This document shows, piece by piece, positions 20,478 to 29,135 of a DNA stretch of 64,000 nucleotides. A program made the position numbers and the translations under genes. Position 1 is the stretch's first letter. Every line of letters starts with the position of its first letter. Below the pieces are notes generated by a model. It did no database searches. It was not told the DNA's origin and saw only the letters and a list, made by a program, of their open reading frames with translations. The DNA is taken from assembly GCF_905120345.1 (NCBI RefSeq), contig NZ_CAJHOA010000001.1:372001-436000 (forward strand). Reading direction: 5' to 3'. Origin of the DNA: Denitrificimonas caeni. GTDB lineage: Bacteria > Pseudomonadota > Gammaproteobacteria > Pseudomonadales > Pseudomonadaceae.

Positions 20478-20987
20478 TTACTGCATGACAACATTAGTAA
20501 ATAATACTTGCTCTACTACCGGCTTACCCACTTCAATCAAAGCTAACTCTTGCACAGCTATAGTGGTTTTTTGTTTCAACAACTCCACCCCTAGCGGCGT
20601 ATTGAGCTCATCGAATGCTTGGCTGGAAAACAGCATCACTAATTGATTACGTAACGTCGGCATATGCACGATCAACGCAGCAAGATCAGCTTTATTACGC
20701 GCCATCAATGCCACACTGACCTGTAAATAACGTGGCTTGCCTTGGCTTTTAAAATTCACAACAAAGGCTGGGGTCAACACTTCATAAATAGCGGGCTGCT
20801 TGGCTAAACTTTCTTGCAGCGGCTCAGCATTCGAGTCAGTATTCGAACGTCCTAAGACAAACCATGTTGCTGCAACAGATAATACAATCGCAACGATTAA
20901 GGCTGTAACGGCTAAGATGATCACTTTCATCTTGCCTTTTTTTGGTGCGACTGTTGCTTGCTCAGCCATCTCAGCTTGTTTGGCCAT
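20478..20987 (-). CDS. fliL: Flagellar basal-body-associated protein FliL
   Basis: 169 residues with one membrane segment (VIILAVTALIVAIVLSVAAT) after a lysine-rich cytoplasmic tail, and a periplasmic stomatin-like domain (PAFVVNFKSQGKPRYLQVSV, VVMQ end). FliL associates with the stator and MotAB. Starts 66 bases after fliK. Confidence 0.93.
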   Translation of the reverse strand: MAKQAEMAEQATVAPKKGKMKVIILAVTALIVAIVLSVAATWFVLGRSNTDSNAEPLQESLAKQPAIYEVLTPAFVVNFKSQGKPRYLQVSVALMARNKADLAALIVHMPTLRNQLVMLFSSQAFDELNTPLGVELLKQKTTIAVQELALIEVGKPVVEQVLFTNVVMQ

Positions 20988-21053
20988 GTTCCTACCATCA
21001 CTTAAAAATCACATCCGACAGTTTAGCAGTCTAAACATGCTCTGCAGGATTGA

Positions 21054-22469
21054 TTATGCATAATAATCAACTAAACCTAGACGACCATCGTGCTGCTCTC
21101 GAATGGAGGTCAGCGGTGACAGTGCTTCATCGTTACTCTCTAGCGCTGAACCGCTACGACCCTGCCCTGCAGTGTGCGTTTGGGCTTGCGCCTGCTGCCG
21201 AGATTGATCTGAAACATTCACATCAACACTCTGCATACCTTGTTGGGCAAACAGCTCTCGCAAGCGATACATTTGCGCTTCTAATGACTCTCGGACACCG
21301 GCATGAGCGCTGTTAAAGGTGATCTGAGTGTGTTCTTGATTAACACTGACGGTAATATCCAAGCGCCCAAGTTCGGCAGGATCAAGCTTGATTTCTGCAG
21401 ACCTTAGGTTTTGAGAAGACATCCACATGACTTTATCAGTGACGTCTTGCGTCCAGCCTGGCTGTTGCATCGCGACTGCCGCGCCTGGGACTTGACGCAC
21501 CGACTGCGCAGCCATTAAAGAGTCGGGACGCGACTGTAAATCTGTACGAATACTTTCAGGCGCTGTTACCGCTTTGGCGTCAAGCAGGGTTTCCGGAGCA
21601 ACCTTAGTGCCCTCAAGCGCAGAGGCTATTTTGTTTTTATTAGAGACGTCTTTCTCAAGACCTTCCCCTGCAATTTTTTCGGAGACATTATTCAAAAGCC
21701 CCGCAGCCTTTTCTGCTGCGGGCGAAGTAGCGTCCTTAGTCATGTTTTTCTGCTCGATCTCGCTAGCATCTTCAGTCACGGGCAGCTCAGCATTGTCTGC
21801 GGCAGTACCGCTTAGCTCTAAATGAGTTTTTATTGTGCTGAGCAACGGCTTAGCGTCAGCTTCAAGATCAGATTGTAATGTGGCGATCACCGCAGTGCCT
21901 GCTGCCTCAGTATCAATAGCTGCTTCGACATCGGCCATGTCCTTTACGGGCTCTTGGGGCATAACCGCCATCGCCATTAACAGTAAAGGATCGAGCAAAT
22001 CCTCCTCAGGTGCGTCCAACGCTGATGCTTCGTCTTGCGGCAAATAATTGCCGCTTTCGAGGATTTCGCTATCGCCATCAGTCGGCGTGTGCAGTTGCTC
22101 TAGATCGCTTAGCTTGGCGTCTGTCTCTGTCTTTTCAATATCCACAGATGATTGACTTACCGTGGCAGACGTATTTTTATTCGACGGATCAGTGTTGCTT
22201 GCCACTGCGGCTGGTGCAGTTGCGGGTGTCGATGCTGCTGGTGTCTTGTTTTGCTGAACAGCCTCTTGGCGCTGCTTGGCTTGCAGTGACTGTTGCTGTT
22301 GCTGTTGCTGTTGCTGGATCTTAGTCGTTTGCTGCTGTTGCGCATAGAGCACAGAAAAGTTTGGCCCTGCTGCTGGAGCACTACGTTGAGATACCGTTTT
22401 TTCTGGCACAGCCGGCTGCACACGCGAGGGTTGCGCAGAAGATCGCAAAAGAAAATCCGTGGATGCCAT
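21054..22469 (-). CDS. fliK: Flagellar hook-length control protein FliK
   Basis: Molecular ruler that sets hook length and triggers FlhB switching. 471 residues from ATG 22469 (GGAG nine bases upstream); an in-frame opening 17 codons earlier is not needed. Disordered N-terminal two thirds, rich in Gln, Ala, Thr and acidic residues, with a run of nine Gln near residue 52; conserved C-terminal domain WMSSQNLRSAEIKLDPAELG, FNSAHAGVRESLEAQMYRLR and QGMQSVDVNVSD. The low-complexity ruler is poorly conserved in the family, so identification rests on the C-terminus and position before fliL, as in Pseudomonas. Confidence 0.92.
   Translation of the reverse strand: MASTDFLLRSSAQPSRVQPAVPEKTVSQRSAPAAGPNFSVLYAQQQQTTKIQQQQQQQQQSLQAKQRQEAVQQNKTPAASTPATAPAAVASNTDPSNKNTSATVSQSSVDIEKTETDAKLSDLEQLHTPTDGDSEILESGNYLPQDEASALDAPEEDLLDPLLLMAMAVMPQEPVKDMADVEAAIDTEAAGTAVIATLQSDLEADAKPLLSTIKTHLELSGTAADNAELPVTEDASEIEQKNMTKDATSPAAEKAAGLLNNVSEKIAGEGLEKDVSNKNKIASALEGTKVAPETLLDAKAVTAPESIRTDLQSRPDSLMAAQSVRQVPGAAVAMQQPGWTQDVTDKVMWMSSQNLRSAEIKLDPAELGRLDITVSVNQEHTQITFNSAHAGVRESLEAQMYRLRELFAQQGMQSVDVNVSDQSRQQAQAQTHTAGQGRSGSALESNDEALSPLTSIREQHDGRLGLVDYYA
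22291..22314 (-). repeat. Hexanucleotide tandem repeat in fliK
   Basis: Four exact copies of TGTTGC on the plus strand (CAACAG in the coding strand) encode most of a nine-Gln run. The unit is a multiple of three, so slippage would change ruler length by two residues per unit without a frameshift. A second, shorter Gln block lies about 20 bases upstream in the gene. Confidence 0.9.
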
Positions 22470-22508
22470 AGTCTTGCTCCTACCATAAACCAATACTGCT
22501 ATATTCAA

Positions 22509-22525
22509 AGCAATATTCAAGCCAA
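22509..22525 (-). promoter_or_regulatory. Sigma-54 (RpoN)-like promoter of the fliK operon
   Basis: On the minus strand the sequence is TTGGCTTGAATATTGCT: GG and GC with exactly ten bases between, matching TTGGCAC-N5-TTGCT at all but two or three positions. The predicted start is about 30 bases before the fliK ATG. In P. aeruginosa flagellar operons of this class depend on FleQ and RpoN. Confidence 0.7.
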
Positions 22526-22604
22526 CACAAGCAGTGCTCGCTTTATCTGCACTTTGGCACAGTAATCAAGCAAAACATGCCGCTGACTGCCATTAATTTG
22601 ACCG

Positions 22605-23429
22605 TTACAGGCTCATCACATCTAAATAGCGCGGTTGAGCTTGGTTATCGATGGTTAAACTGGCGAAGTCAAACAGCTGCCGATCCGCTAATTGTGACGG
22701 CACAACATTTTGTAAGGCGCGGAACATGATATCTAAACGACCTGGGGTTTTCTCTTCCCATTCTTGCAGCATGCCTTTTACCACTTGGCGCTGAAGGTTC
22801 TCTTGCGAGCCACATAAATTACACGGAATAATCGGAAAACCTTGCAGCTCGGCATATTCAGCAATATCACTTTCTTTGCAGTAAGCTAAAGGCCGAATGA
22901 CGACATTACGTCCATCATCCGAGAGCAGCTTAGGCGGCATGGCTTTCAGGGTGCCACCAAAAAACATATTTAAGAAAAATGTTTCTAAAATATCATCACG
23001 ATGATGACCAAGCGCCATTTTGGTCGCACCAATCTCATCAGCATAGGTGTATAGCGTACCGCGACGTAAACGTGAACAAAGCGAACAGGTCGTTTTGCCT
23101 TCAGGAATTTTCTCTTTCACCACCGAGTAGGTATCTTTTTCGATAATGTGATACTCAACACCAACAGACTCTAAATAAGCGGGCAACACATGCTCAGGAA
23201 AACCAGGTTGTTTCTGGTCCATATTCACGGCAACTAAAGAAAATCGAATAGGAGCAACTTTTTGCAAGTGTAGAAGTACATCGAGCATGGCATAGCTGTC
23301 TTTTCCGCCAGATAAGCAGACCATGATCTTGTCGCCCTCTTCGATCATATTGAAATCAGTGACCGCCTCCCCCGCAAGCCGGTATAAACGCTTCTGTAAT
23401 TTCTTCTGAACGACTGACAAAGTACTCAT
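22605..23429 (-). CDS. ttcA: tRNA 2-thiocytidine biosynthesis protein TtcA
   Basis: ATP- and Fe-S-dependent enzyme that thiolates cytidine 32 of certain tRNAs. 274 residues: PP-loop [15 protein letters not shown] (SGGKDS at 40-45), Fe-S motif [12 protein letters not shown] (Cys115 and Cys118) and a third Cys pair [28 protein letters not shown] is the family signature. ATG start; the upstream gap to the lysozyme inhibitor gene is 74 bases and they share a strand but probably not an operon. Confidence 0.95.
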   Translation of the reverse strand: MSTLSVVQKKLQKRLYRLAGEAVTDFNMIEEGDKIMVCLSGGKDSYAMLDVLLHLQKVAPIRFSLVAVNMDQKQPGFPEHVLPAYLESVGVEYHIIEKDTYSVVKEKIPEGKTTCSLCSRLRRGTLYTYADEIGATKMALGHHRDDILETFFLNMFFGGTLKAMPPKLLSDDGRNVVIRPLAYCKESDIAEYAELQGFPIIPCNLCGSQENLQRQVVKGMLQEWEEKTPGRLDIMFRALQNVVPSQLADRQLFDFASLTIDNQAQPRYLDVMSL

Positions 23430-23503
23430 AGCATGATCCGCAACAGATAAAAAAATAATATTTTACCTGTTGCCTCCAACAAACCCTAGCGGTGTCTTAC
23501 AAC

Positions 23504-23887
23504 TCAATCGGTATTTTTAGCAAACATTGCTTCACCACTTGCGCACTCAGCTAAAACAATCATATTTTTATCGGGCTCATGTATAGGCTGCCAGGATAAA
23601 ACCCCGCTATCGCCTTTACTATGCCAACTGTAACCGCGTGTCTCGTCAATGGATTGATAACGAGCGCCTGATGCACTAACAGTATTACGCAGCGCTATCT
23701 GCTGGCCATCAACCTGCAACACCGCATATGCACCACCATTGGCTGTATTCAAATAAGTCACTGGCAACGATACATTACGCTCACACTGATACAACACTTG
23801 TTGTACTTGATCACCTGTCTCTGCTATAGCCCAGTGACTGCTAAAGCACGCACATAAAAGAATTGTCTGAGTTATGGTTTTGCGCAT
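23504..23887 (-). CDS. MliC/PliC-type C-type lysozyme inhibitor (periplasmic)
   Basis: A 127-residue exported protein. The leader MRKTITQTILLCACFSSHWA ends at AIA before ETGD; the Cys residues in it do not make a good lipobox, so a soluble periplasmic form is favoured over a lipoprotein. The mature domain has VLYQCERN, YAVLQVDGQQIALRN, the inhibitory loop SASGARY (about 71-77) and WHSKGDSGVLSW, with Cys35 and Cys115 a probable disulfide. These are the conserved MliC features that insert into lysozyme's active site. ATG 23887 is used because the longer opening at 23938 would extend into the divergent promoter. Confidence 0.85.
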   Translation of the reverse strand: MRKTITQTILLCACFSSHWAIAETGDQVQQVLYQCERNVSLPVTYLNTANGGAYAVLQVDGQQIALRNTVSASGARYQSIDETRGYSWHSKGDSGVLSWQPIHEPDKNMIVLAECASGEAMFAKNTD

Positions 23888-23995
23888 TGTTATACTCCAG
23901 CGGGGTCTGTTGAATTGCTTAAACATAGTGTCCAACATAGACTCGCAGAGCCTTTTTTCGTTTCAACATTCGCGATAAATACAGAGTTTAGTGCT

Positions 23996-24616
23996 GTGCA
24001 TACCTTAGATAAATTCAAGCTCCTAGTAAGCCTAGAGCAACGACTGCGGGACCACCCGACAGGGCTCAGCGAGTATCAGTTAATCACCCAGCTTAAACAG
24101 CAACAGTGGCCATTGTTTATTCAGGCTAATCTCAGCGATGCATTAAGCTTGTTTCGTAGCCATTTTGTGCTATTTCATTTGCTCTATTCGCTACGTGATA
24201 CTCTGCGCTCAGCGCGACAATACGATCTGCAGATCAGCCCCCTGTGTATTCGCTTACAAGCAACCAGCGCAGTAGCAGCAACGGCAGCTCAAGCAATCGA
24301 CATCAACGATCCGCTGCGTACGTACTATCTAAATTTAGAGCATCTGAGCGGTACCGATCGCAATGAGGTTGAACGCTTACTCTATCAGGGGCTCAGTCAT
24401 GTTGTGCAGCCGCAACACGTTACCGAAGCGTTAACTGAGCTGGGTATTAAACAGTCTTTACACAGCCTCGATGCTCAGACGTTGCGTCATCACTATCGCC
24501 AACTCGTCAGCCGCCATCACCCTGATCGAGGCGGCTGTACCGAGCGTTTACAACGTATCAATCAAGCGATGGATACATTGCGCACACATCAGGCTTTAAG
24601 CAGACACATACTCTAG
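23996..24616 (+). CDS. DnaJ-related protein (DNAJ_related domain plus C-terminal J domain)
   Basis: About 206 residues. The N-terminal region matches the DNAJ-related family (LLVSLEQRLRDHPTGLSEYQ, LFRSHFVLFHLLYSLRD), and a J domain closes the protein with the HPD motif in HHYRQLVSRHHPDRGG. Here the J domain is C-terminal and there is no Gly/Phe or zinc region, so it is a specialised co-chaperone of DnaK with unknown client. Start is uncertain: GTG 23996 is used because similarity begins there; the frame is open back to a TTG at 23915. Its 3' end overlaps the convergent panE-like gene by 21 bases. Confidence 0.8.
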   Translation: MHTLDKFKLLVSLEQRLRDHPTGLSEYQLITQLKQQQWPLFIQANLSDALSLFRSHFVLFHLLYSLRDTLRSARQYDLQISPLCIRLQATSAVAATAAQAIDINDPLRTYYLNLEHLSGTDRNEVERLLYQGLSHVVQPQHVTEALTELGIKQSLHSLDAQTLRHHYRQLVSRHHPDRGGCTERLQRINQAMDTLRTHQALSRHIL

Positions 24617-25537
24617 CATTTGCCATAACATCCTAACTTTAGGCATAGCACAGCCCGCTGCTTGAGCCGCTTCCAGCGGGGCTTGATAAATAGCCAGCAA
24701 CTCCATAGGGCGTTTTTGCGCAAAATCATGGTACATGCTGGGTAAATAAGCCGGCATTGCCTCGGTTGACTTAAGCATGCCATTCAGCAATTTATCTGAT
24801 AGAGGGTAACCACAAGCGGCCGCGCCAGCTATCACTTCCTGCATCAACTCAACAATCAGTGCCCGGCTATGTGGCTCGGCCATGAGTTGTGAGGTATTAC
24901 TGTTGAGCAATACCGACAAACCATTGTAAGGAATATTCCATACCAGCTTCTGCCAGCGCGCCTGCTGTAATGCCTGTAAGGCCTTTGAGTCGAGACCTGC
25001 CTGTTGAAAAAATGCCGCGCCTTGTTGAGCAATGGCATACCCTTCTTCGGCGTTCGACGGTCCACTATGATAACCAAGATTAACAGCACCACTGGCCTGA
25101 TGTTCGATAATACCAGGCGCAATACGATTGATATAAATAAAACATAGCCCACCTAATAAGTGCAGACCTGGATCTAGCAGTGGACGTACTTGCTCTTCAA
25201 CTGCGAAACCGTTTTGCAGCAAAACCACTTTAGCGCCAGGTGCAGCGACTCGATTGATAATGGCTGCAAGCTCAACATTACTGGTGGTTTTTGCGCCCAC
25301 CAAAATCCAATCACAGGCTGGCATCTGCGCCGCGTCACTATAAGCCTGCACGTGCGGCAAGAGCAGCTCACCATGCACAGCGCTATTGATCCGTAAACCA
25401 TTCTGGCTGACCGCAGCATATTCACTGCGCAATAAAAAATGCACGTCAAAGCCAGCCCGCGCTAACATCACACCATAAAAGCCACCAATGGCGCCAGTAC
25501 CGATAACACCAATGCGTGGTGGTTGTTGCTCGCTCAT
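24596..25537 (-). CDS. panE: 2-dehydropantoate 2-reductase (ketopantoate reductase family)
   Basis: NADPH-dependent reductase family of the pantothenate pathway. 313 residues: Rossmann start IGVIGTGAIGGFYGVMLARA, VGAKTTSNVEL, VLLQNGFAVEEQV and the catalytic Lys region WQKLVWNIPYNGLSVLLN, with the C-terminal helical domain ending LLAIYQAPLEAAQAAGC. Pseudomonas genomes carry several paralogues, so the real ketoacid substrate may differ. Overlaps the convergent DnaJ-like gene at its 3' end. Confidence 0.83.
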   Translation of the reverse strand: MSEQQPPRIGVIGTGAIGGFYGVMLARAGFDVHFLLRSEYAAVSQNGLRINSAVHGELLLPHVQAYSDAAQMPACDWILVGAKTTSNVELAAIINRVAAPGAKVVLLQNGFAVEEQVRPLLDPGLHLLGGLCFIYINRIAPGIIEHQASGAVNLGYHSGPSNAEEGYAIAQQGAAFFQQAGLDSKALQALQQARWQKLVWNIPYNGLSVLLNSNTSQLMAEPHSRALIVELMQEVIAGAAACGYPLSDKLLNGMLKSTEAMPAYLPSMYHDFAQKRPMELLAIYQAPLEAAQAAGCAMPKVRMLWQMLEYVSA

Positions 25538-25608
25538 ATCAACTCTCTATTATTGTTTAGCCCAGCGCCGGCCTGATGACTAGCAGTGCGCCGTGGAGCT
25601 CTTTATAG

Positions 25609-26139
25609 TTAAGGGTTAGACACTACAGTTTCACTGTTCAATACACGCTTAGCTTGTAGATATGCGCTACTCCAATACTTAGCATTAACACTGTCTAAGC
25701 GCACGGTGCCGCCGCTCGAGGGCGCATGTACAAAGCGACCATCACCGACATAAATACCGGCATGACTGACACGACCATGCCCAGCTGTGCTAAAGAAAAT
25801 AATATCACCGCTGCGCAACTTGCTGCGTGGCACAATCGGTCCTTTCATTTCAATCATTTGCTGGGTGGTTCTTGGTAAGCGGATGCCCGCTACATCGTTA
25901 TATACAAAACCAATTAAACCGCTGCAATCAAACCCTGAAGAGGGGGTATTGCCGCCCCAGACGTACGGGGTGCCCACCAAGCCGATGGCACGAAACAACA
26001 CATCATCAGCCGCCGGATTAAACATGACTGATGCAGGCGCTTTAGGCGCTGCAACAGGCTCAATAATCGGAGTACGCGATGAGCACGCGGTTAAAAATAT
26101 AAAACCAACTAAACCCAGTAGGCGGATACTCACAGGCAT
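25609..26139 (-). CDS. NlpC/P60 (C40) peptidoglycan endopeptidase lipoprotein
   Basis: A 176-residue lipoprotein: leader LLGLVGFIFLTAC with the lipobox Cys19, then a short linker and a C40 domain. Catalytic Cys72 lies in SSGFDCSGLIGFVY, His126 in GRVSHAGIYVGDG and the polar third residue His138 in RFVHAPSSGG. Such enzymes (Spr/MepS-like) cut the D-Glu-mDAP or D-Ala-mDAP bonds in murein. No clear operon partner; zapE lies 50 bases upstream on the same strand. Confidence 0.92.
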   Translation of the reverse strand: MPVSIRLLGLVGFIFLTACSSRTPIIEPVAAPKAPASVMFNPAADDVLFRAIGLVGTPYVWGGNTPSSGFDCSGLIGFVYNDVAGIRLPRTTQQMIEMKGPIVPRSKLRSGDIIFFSTAGHGRVSHAGIYVGDGRFVHAPSSGGTVRLDSVNAKYWSSAYLQAKRVLNSETVVSNP

Positions 26140-26189
26140 GTGACGCGTCCCTTAATAAAATGATAAATAATTATTTCGCAAAGCATAGC

Positions 26190-27314
26190 TTAGTCTTTTG
26201 CAAAACGCTCGAGCTGCATTTCTTTTAATCGACTGTAAGTACGTCGGAATGCAAATGCTAAATAGCCTTCAGTATAAAGCGCTTCAAGTGGCACATCTGC
26301 TTCAATATAAAGCGGCACGCGGCGATCATAGCACTCATCAACTAAAGCAATAAAACGCCGCACACTGTCATCACTCTGCGCCAGCATCGGCAGTTGTCGA
26401 TCGCCGGCATCCACTCTATGTACCGCATCTTCAGTACCACGAGCAATTTTAGCAAGGCGCTGCTGTCCACCTAAGCGCGGTACTGAACTCAACAACAACA
26501 GCTGAAAACGGTCACATAACGCCATAAAATCCACTGCAGCAAAAGGTTGTTCGCACAGCGCTGCATAATCACACCACAGCACCCTTGCACTGTACGCATG
26601 GGTTATTAACTTGCGTGCGCCTACATTAAAGCTGCCATGTTCGCTCGTGTCGCCACTGCTAAGCTCGGCAAACAACTCAGGCATAATACTATTATGCTCA
26701 GGACTCTTAACCCAATAACGCTGTAGGGCGGGCCCTTGGTGTAAACGATGATCCTGCTCACCGTCGACATTAACCAATTCCATGTACTGCTCAAGCGCGG
26801 CAATCGCTGGTAAAAAACGCTGGCGATTGTAGCCCTCACTATAAAGTTCGGCAGGTGGCTGATTTGAGGTAGCTACGATGATTAAGCCACGGGCAAACAA
26901 TTCTTGAAACAAACCGCCTAAAATCATTGCATCAGCAATATCGCTGACAAATAACTCATCAAAGCACAGCACTTGAATTTCACTCATCAGCTCATCAGCA
27001 ATCCTTGCCAGAGGATTAGCACTGCCCATTAGACGAAATAAGCGCTGATGCACATCCTGCATAAAATGATGAAAATGCTGCCGTCGCGCAGGCACTGTTA
27101 AGCTGCGATAAAACTGATCCATCAACCAGGTTTTCCCTCGACCCACGCGCCCATATAAATAGACACCGCGCGCTATAGCTGAACGTTTCTGCAGCGCTTG
27201 GTAGCACTGTTCTAACGCCTCTACGGCATGGCGTTGAGCAGGATCATCAACAAAACCACGGTTCAGGGCCTGGCTATAGGCTTGCATCGGTGTGTGTTGT
27301 GTATCCGCCATCAT
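26190..27314 (-). CDS. zapE: Cell division ATPase ZapE (AFG1 family)
   Basis: A 374-residue AAA-type ATPase with Walker A LYGRVGRGKTWLMDQFY, LCFDELFVSDIADAMILGGL (Walker B and sensor region) and the conserved IVATSNQPPAELYSEGYNRQ. ZapE destabilises FtsZ polymers under low oxygen or heat in E. coli. The ATG at 27314 overlaps the TGA of the upstream transporter gene by one base and has AGGA five bases before it, so the two are translationally coupled; six codons of upstream open frame are not used. Confidence 0.93.
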   Translation of the reverse strand: MMADTQHTPMQAYSQALNRGFVDDPAQRHAVEALEQCYQALQKRSAIARGVYLYGRVGRGKTWLMDQFYRSLTVPARRQHFHHFMQDVHQRLFRLMGSANPLARIADELMSEIQVLCFDELFVSDIADAMILGGLFQELFARGLIIVATSNQPPAELYSEGYNRQRFLPAIAALEQYMELVNVDGEQDHRLHQGPALQRYWVKSPEHNSIMPELFAELSSGDTSEHGSFNVGARKLITHAYSARVLWCDYAALCEQPFAAVDFMALCDRFQLLLLSSVPRLGGQQRLAKIARGTEDAVHRVDAGDRQLPMLAQSDDSVRRFIALVDECYDRRVPLYIEADVPLEALYTEGYLAFAFRRTYSRLKEMQLERFAKD

Positions 27315-27748
27315 CAACGTCCTGCCTGCCAAGCCAATATAGCAACACCAACGATAATGCTAAACACCGCAGCAACTTGCCACGGGTTTAATACTTCGCG
27401 CAAAAATAACCAGCCAATACCGCTGGTCACAATTAAAGAGCCACCGACAATCAAGGGGTTGCCGACCGCAACAGCCACACCGCGTCCGTAAATGATAAAG
27501 GTGAGTATCTCAACCACGCCAATCGCAGCGCCAGCGAGTACGGCTAAGATGACACCGCGCGGACTAACATGCAGTGTGAGGTTATCGACATGCTTAAAGT
27601 AAACCAATAAGCCTAAACCTAAAAATGCCGCGACAAACTGTAGAATTACAGCACCTAATACCGCTTGAATATGATCGGCCGACAACTTAATAAATACGTT
27701 ATATAAGCCAAACATAACCGCAGCCAACCCCAGCAACAGATAAGGCAC
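27314..27748 (-). CDS. Half-size EamA/DMT-type membrane transporter
   Basis: A 144-residue protein with about five hydrophobic segments (PYLLLGLAAVMFGLYNVFIK at the start, LIVGGSLIVTSGIGWLFL, WQVAAVFSIIVGVAILAWQ at the end). It corresponds to a single EamA repeat, so it would have to dimerise to make a ten-helix carrier; substrate unknown. GTG 27748 is chosen because GGGAG stands five bases before it; the longer open frame to 27808 lacks this. The TGA overlaps the zapE ATG. Confidence 0.78.
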   Translation of the reverse strand: MPYLLLGLAAVMFGLYNVFIKLSADHIQAVLGAVILQFVAAFLGLGLLVYFKHVDNLTLHVSPRGVILAVLAGAAIGVVEILTFIIYGRGVAVAVGNPLIVGGSLIVTSGIGWLFLREVLNPWQVAAVFSIIVGVAILAWQAGR

Positions 27749-28124
27749 AGCAACTCCCTCTTGATCATTCAGTTTAGGCTGCATGAGCGCGCACTTATAA
27801 TCGTACACGCCAGAGCAGCAGAGCTATAACGTTAAACCTATTGTCAACGTCTATTCAGCAGATGACAGCTATGTTCGCAGACCGCATAACATAAGAGCAA
27901 ACCTGTACTTGTTCTGCCTCACGTCGCGGCAAGGTTAATTAGGCTAACGTTATAAATCATACTTAACAACACACAGACAGCTACTCGCTATACAAGCTGA
28001 TAAACTGTTTACAATATCAGCACATAAACATTGCCTAGCTTTTAATAAGTTACCTGCTGTTGTGCTGTGCACCCCTCACCGACACCAGCGTATTGAATGC
28101 TGACTGTAATTTAGGAAAACACAT
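27749..28124. other. 376-base divergent intergenic region
   Basis: No ORF. It holds two copies of the octameric palindrome TAACGTTA (27827-27834 and 27945-27952), and a CTGATA ... TATCAG inverted pair (27997-28002 and 28015-28020) that encloses TACAAT, a possible -10. A small hairpin CAGC ... GCTG lies just before the methyltransferase ribosome binding site. No RNA gene recognised. Confidence 0.5.
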
Positions 28125-28703
28125 ATGACACTTAAATTCTACGATGATAATGCTGAGCAATTTGCTGCCAATACCTTGGATGTCGATATGAGTCCGTTGT
28201 ATGAAAGCTTTTTAGCAGCATTGCCCCAAGCCGGTCGAATTTTAGATGCCGGCTGCGGTGCCGGCCGTGATGCAGCTGCATTTTTAAAGCTCGGCTACCC
28301 AGTCGAGGCGTTTGACGCCAGCGCCAAGCTGGTAGAGATTGCCCGCAAGGTCAGCGGCATTGATATTCAACACAGCACTTTTTTGGCTTTTGAGAGTGAA
28401 CAACTCTTTGCCGGCATTTGGGCATGCGCCTCTTTATTGCATGTACCCGCCGCACAAATGAGCGCCACACTACGTCATTTAAGCCAACTGTTACTGCCGC
28501 AAGGCGTCATCTATGTCTCATTTAAATATGGCGAAGACGATACCGAACGCGATGGTCGTAAATTTACTAACTGCAGCGAACAACGTTTAGAAGGTTTTCT
28601 GAAAGGTACAGGATTAACCTTAGACAGCTTCTGGATCAGCACCGACCAACGTTTAGGTCGTGAGGATGATCAATGGCTTAATGCATTACTGGTCGCCCAA
28701 TAA
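28125..28703 (+). CDS. Class I SAM-dependent methyltransferase (TehB/Tam-like)
   Basis: A 192-residue methyltransferase. Motif I is ILDAGCGAGRDAAAF (about residues 40-54), followed by the acidic end of strand 2 (VEAFDASAKLVEIAR), motif post-I and FAGIWACASLLHVP (motif II/III). No substrate domain beyond the Rossmann core, so the acceptor is unknown; tellurite-resistance TehB-type proteins look similar. TAGGA precedes the ATG. Converges on the short AraC-type gene. Confidence 0.82.
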   Translation: MTLKFYDDNAEQFAANTLDVDMSPLYESFLAALPQAGRILDAGCGAGRDAAAFLKLGYPVEAFDASAKLVEIARKVSGIDIQHSTFLAFESEQLFAGIWACASLLHVPAAQMSATLRHLSQLLLPQGVIYVSFKYGEDDTERDGRKFTNCSEQRLEGFLKGTGLTLDSFWISTDQRLGREDDQWLNALLVAQ

Positions 28704-28732
28704 TCTGATTGAATGCAGCTCACGGGCCGAAT

Positions 28733-29083
28733 TTAGCGCCGACTAAAGCGCCGCCGATACTCAGTCGGCGTTACACCGGTTTTATGACGAAACAAGCGTC
28801 GAAAAGAACGGGCGTCCTCATAACCCAGTTGGTTCACGAGCAAATCCACACTCAGACGGGTCTCTTCCAATAACTTTTGCGCGGCTTCTATCCGTAGTGA
28901 CTGCAGATAAACATTCGGCGGACAAGATAAAGCCGCATTAAAACGGTGAATTAAAGTACCTTTCGAGGCACTAAAACGTTGCGCCAACTGGTCTAGGGTA
29001 AACGTCTGCGCATAGTTTTCCTGTAACCAAGCCTGCACCTGCTTAACCAGTTCATCTTTATGTGGCCTAGCCATACGCATCAA
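28733..29083 (-). CDS. Stand-alone AraC-type DNA-binding domain protein
   Basis: Only 116 residues, almost all of it the two-helix-turn-helix domain: YAQTFTLDQLAQRFSASKGT then LIHRFNAALSCPPNVYLQSL, and LVNQLGYEDARSFRRLFRHK with GVTPTEYRRRF. The sequence resembles the C-terminal part of GlxA-type regulators (DJ-1/PfpI plus AraC), but no sensor domain is present and no coding remnant lies upstream, where the acyl-CoA dehydrogenase begins 52 bases away. It is either a naturally minimal regulator (like MarA/SoxS) or a relic; the intact HTH favours the former. Divergent position suggests it controls the acyl-CoA dehydrogenase. Confidence 0.8.
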   Translation of the reverse strand: MMRMARPHKDELVKQVQAWLQENYAQTFTLDQLAQRFSASKGTLIHRFNAALSCPPNVYLQSLRIEAAQKLLEETRLSVDLLVNQLGYEDARSFRRLFRHKTGVTPTEYRRRFSRR

Positions 29084-29135
29084 TGAATAAGATACTCAGG
29101 TAAAGCCCACCTCTTTTGCTTGATTGGAGTTTACA

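Noticed and set aside
22010-22486. Overlapping frames on both strands in the fliK N-terminal part
   Set aside because: They arise from the repetitive low-complexity Gln/Ala coding of fliK and have no independent support.
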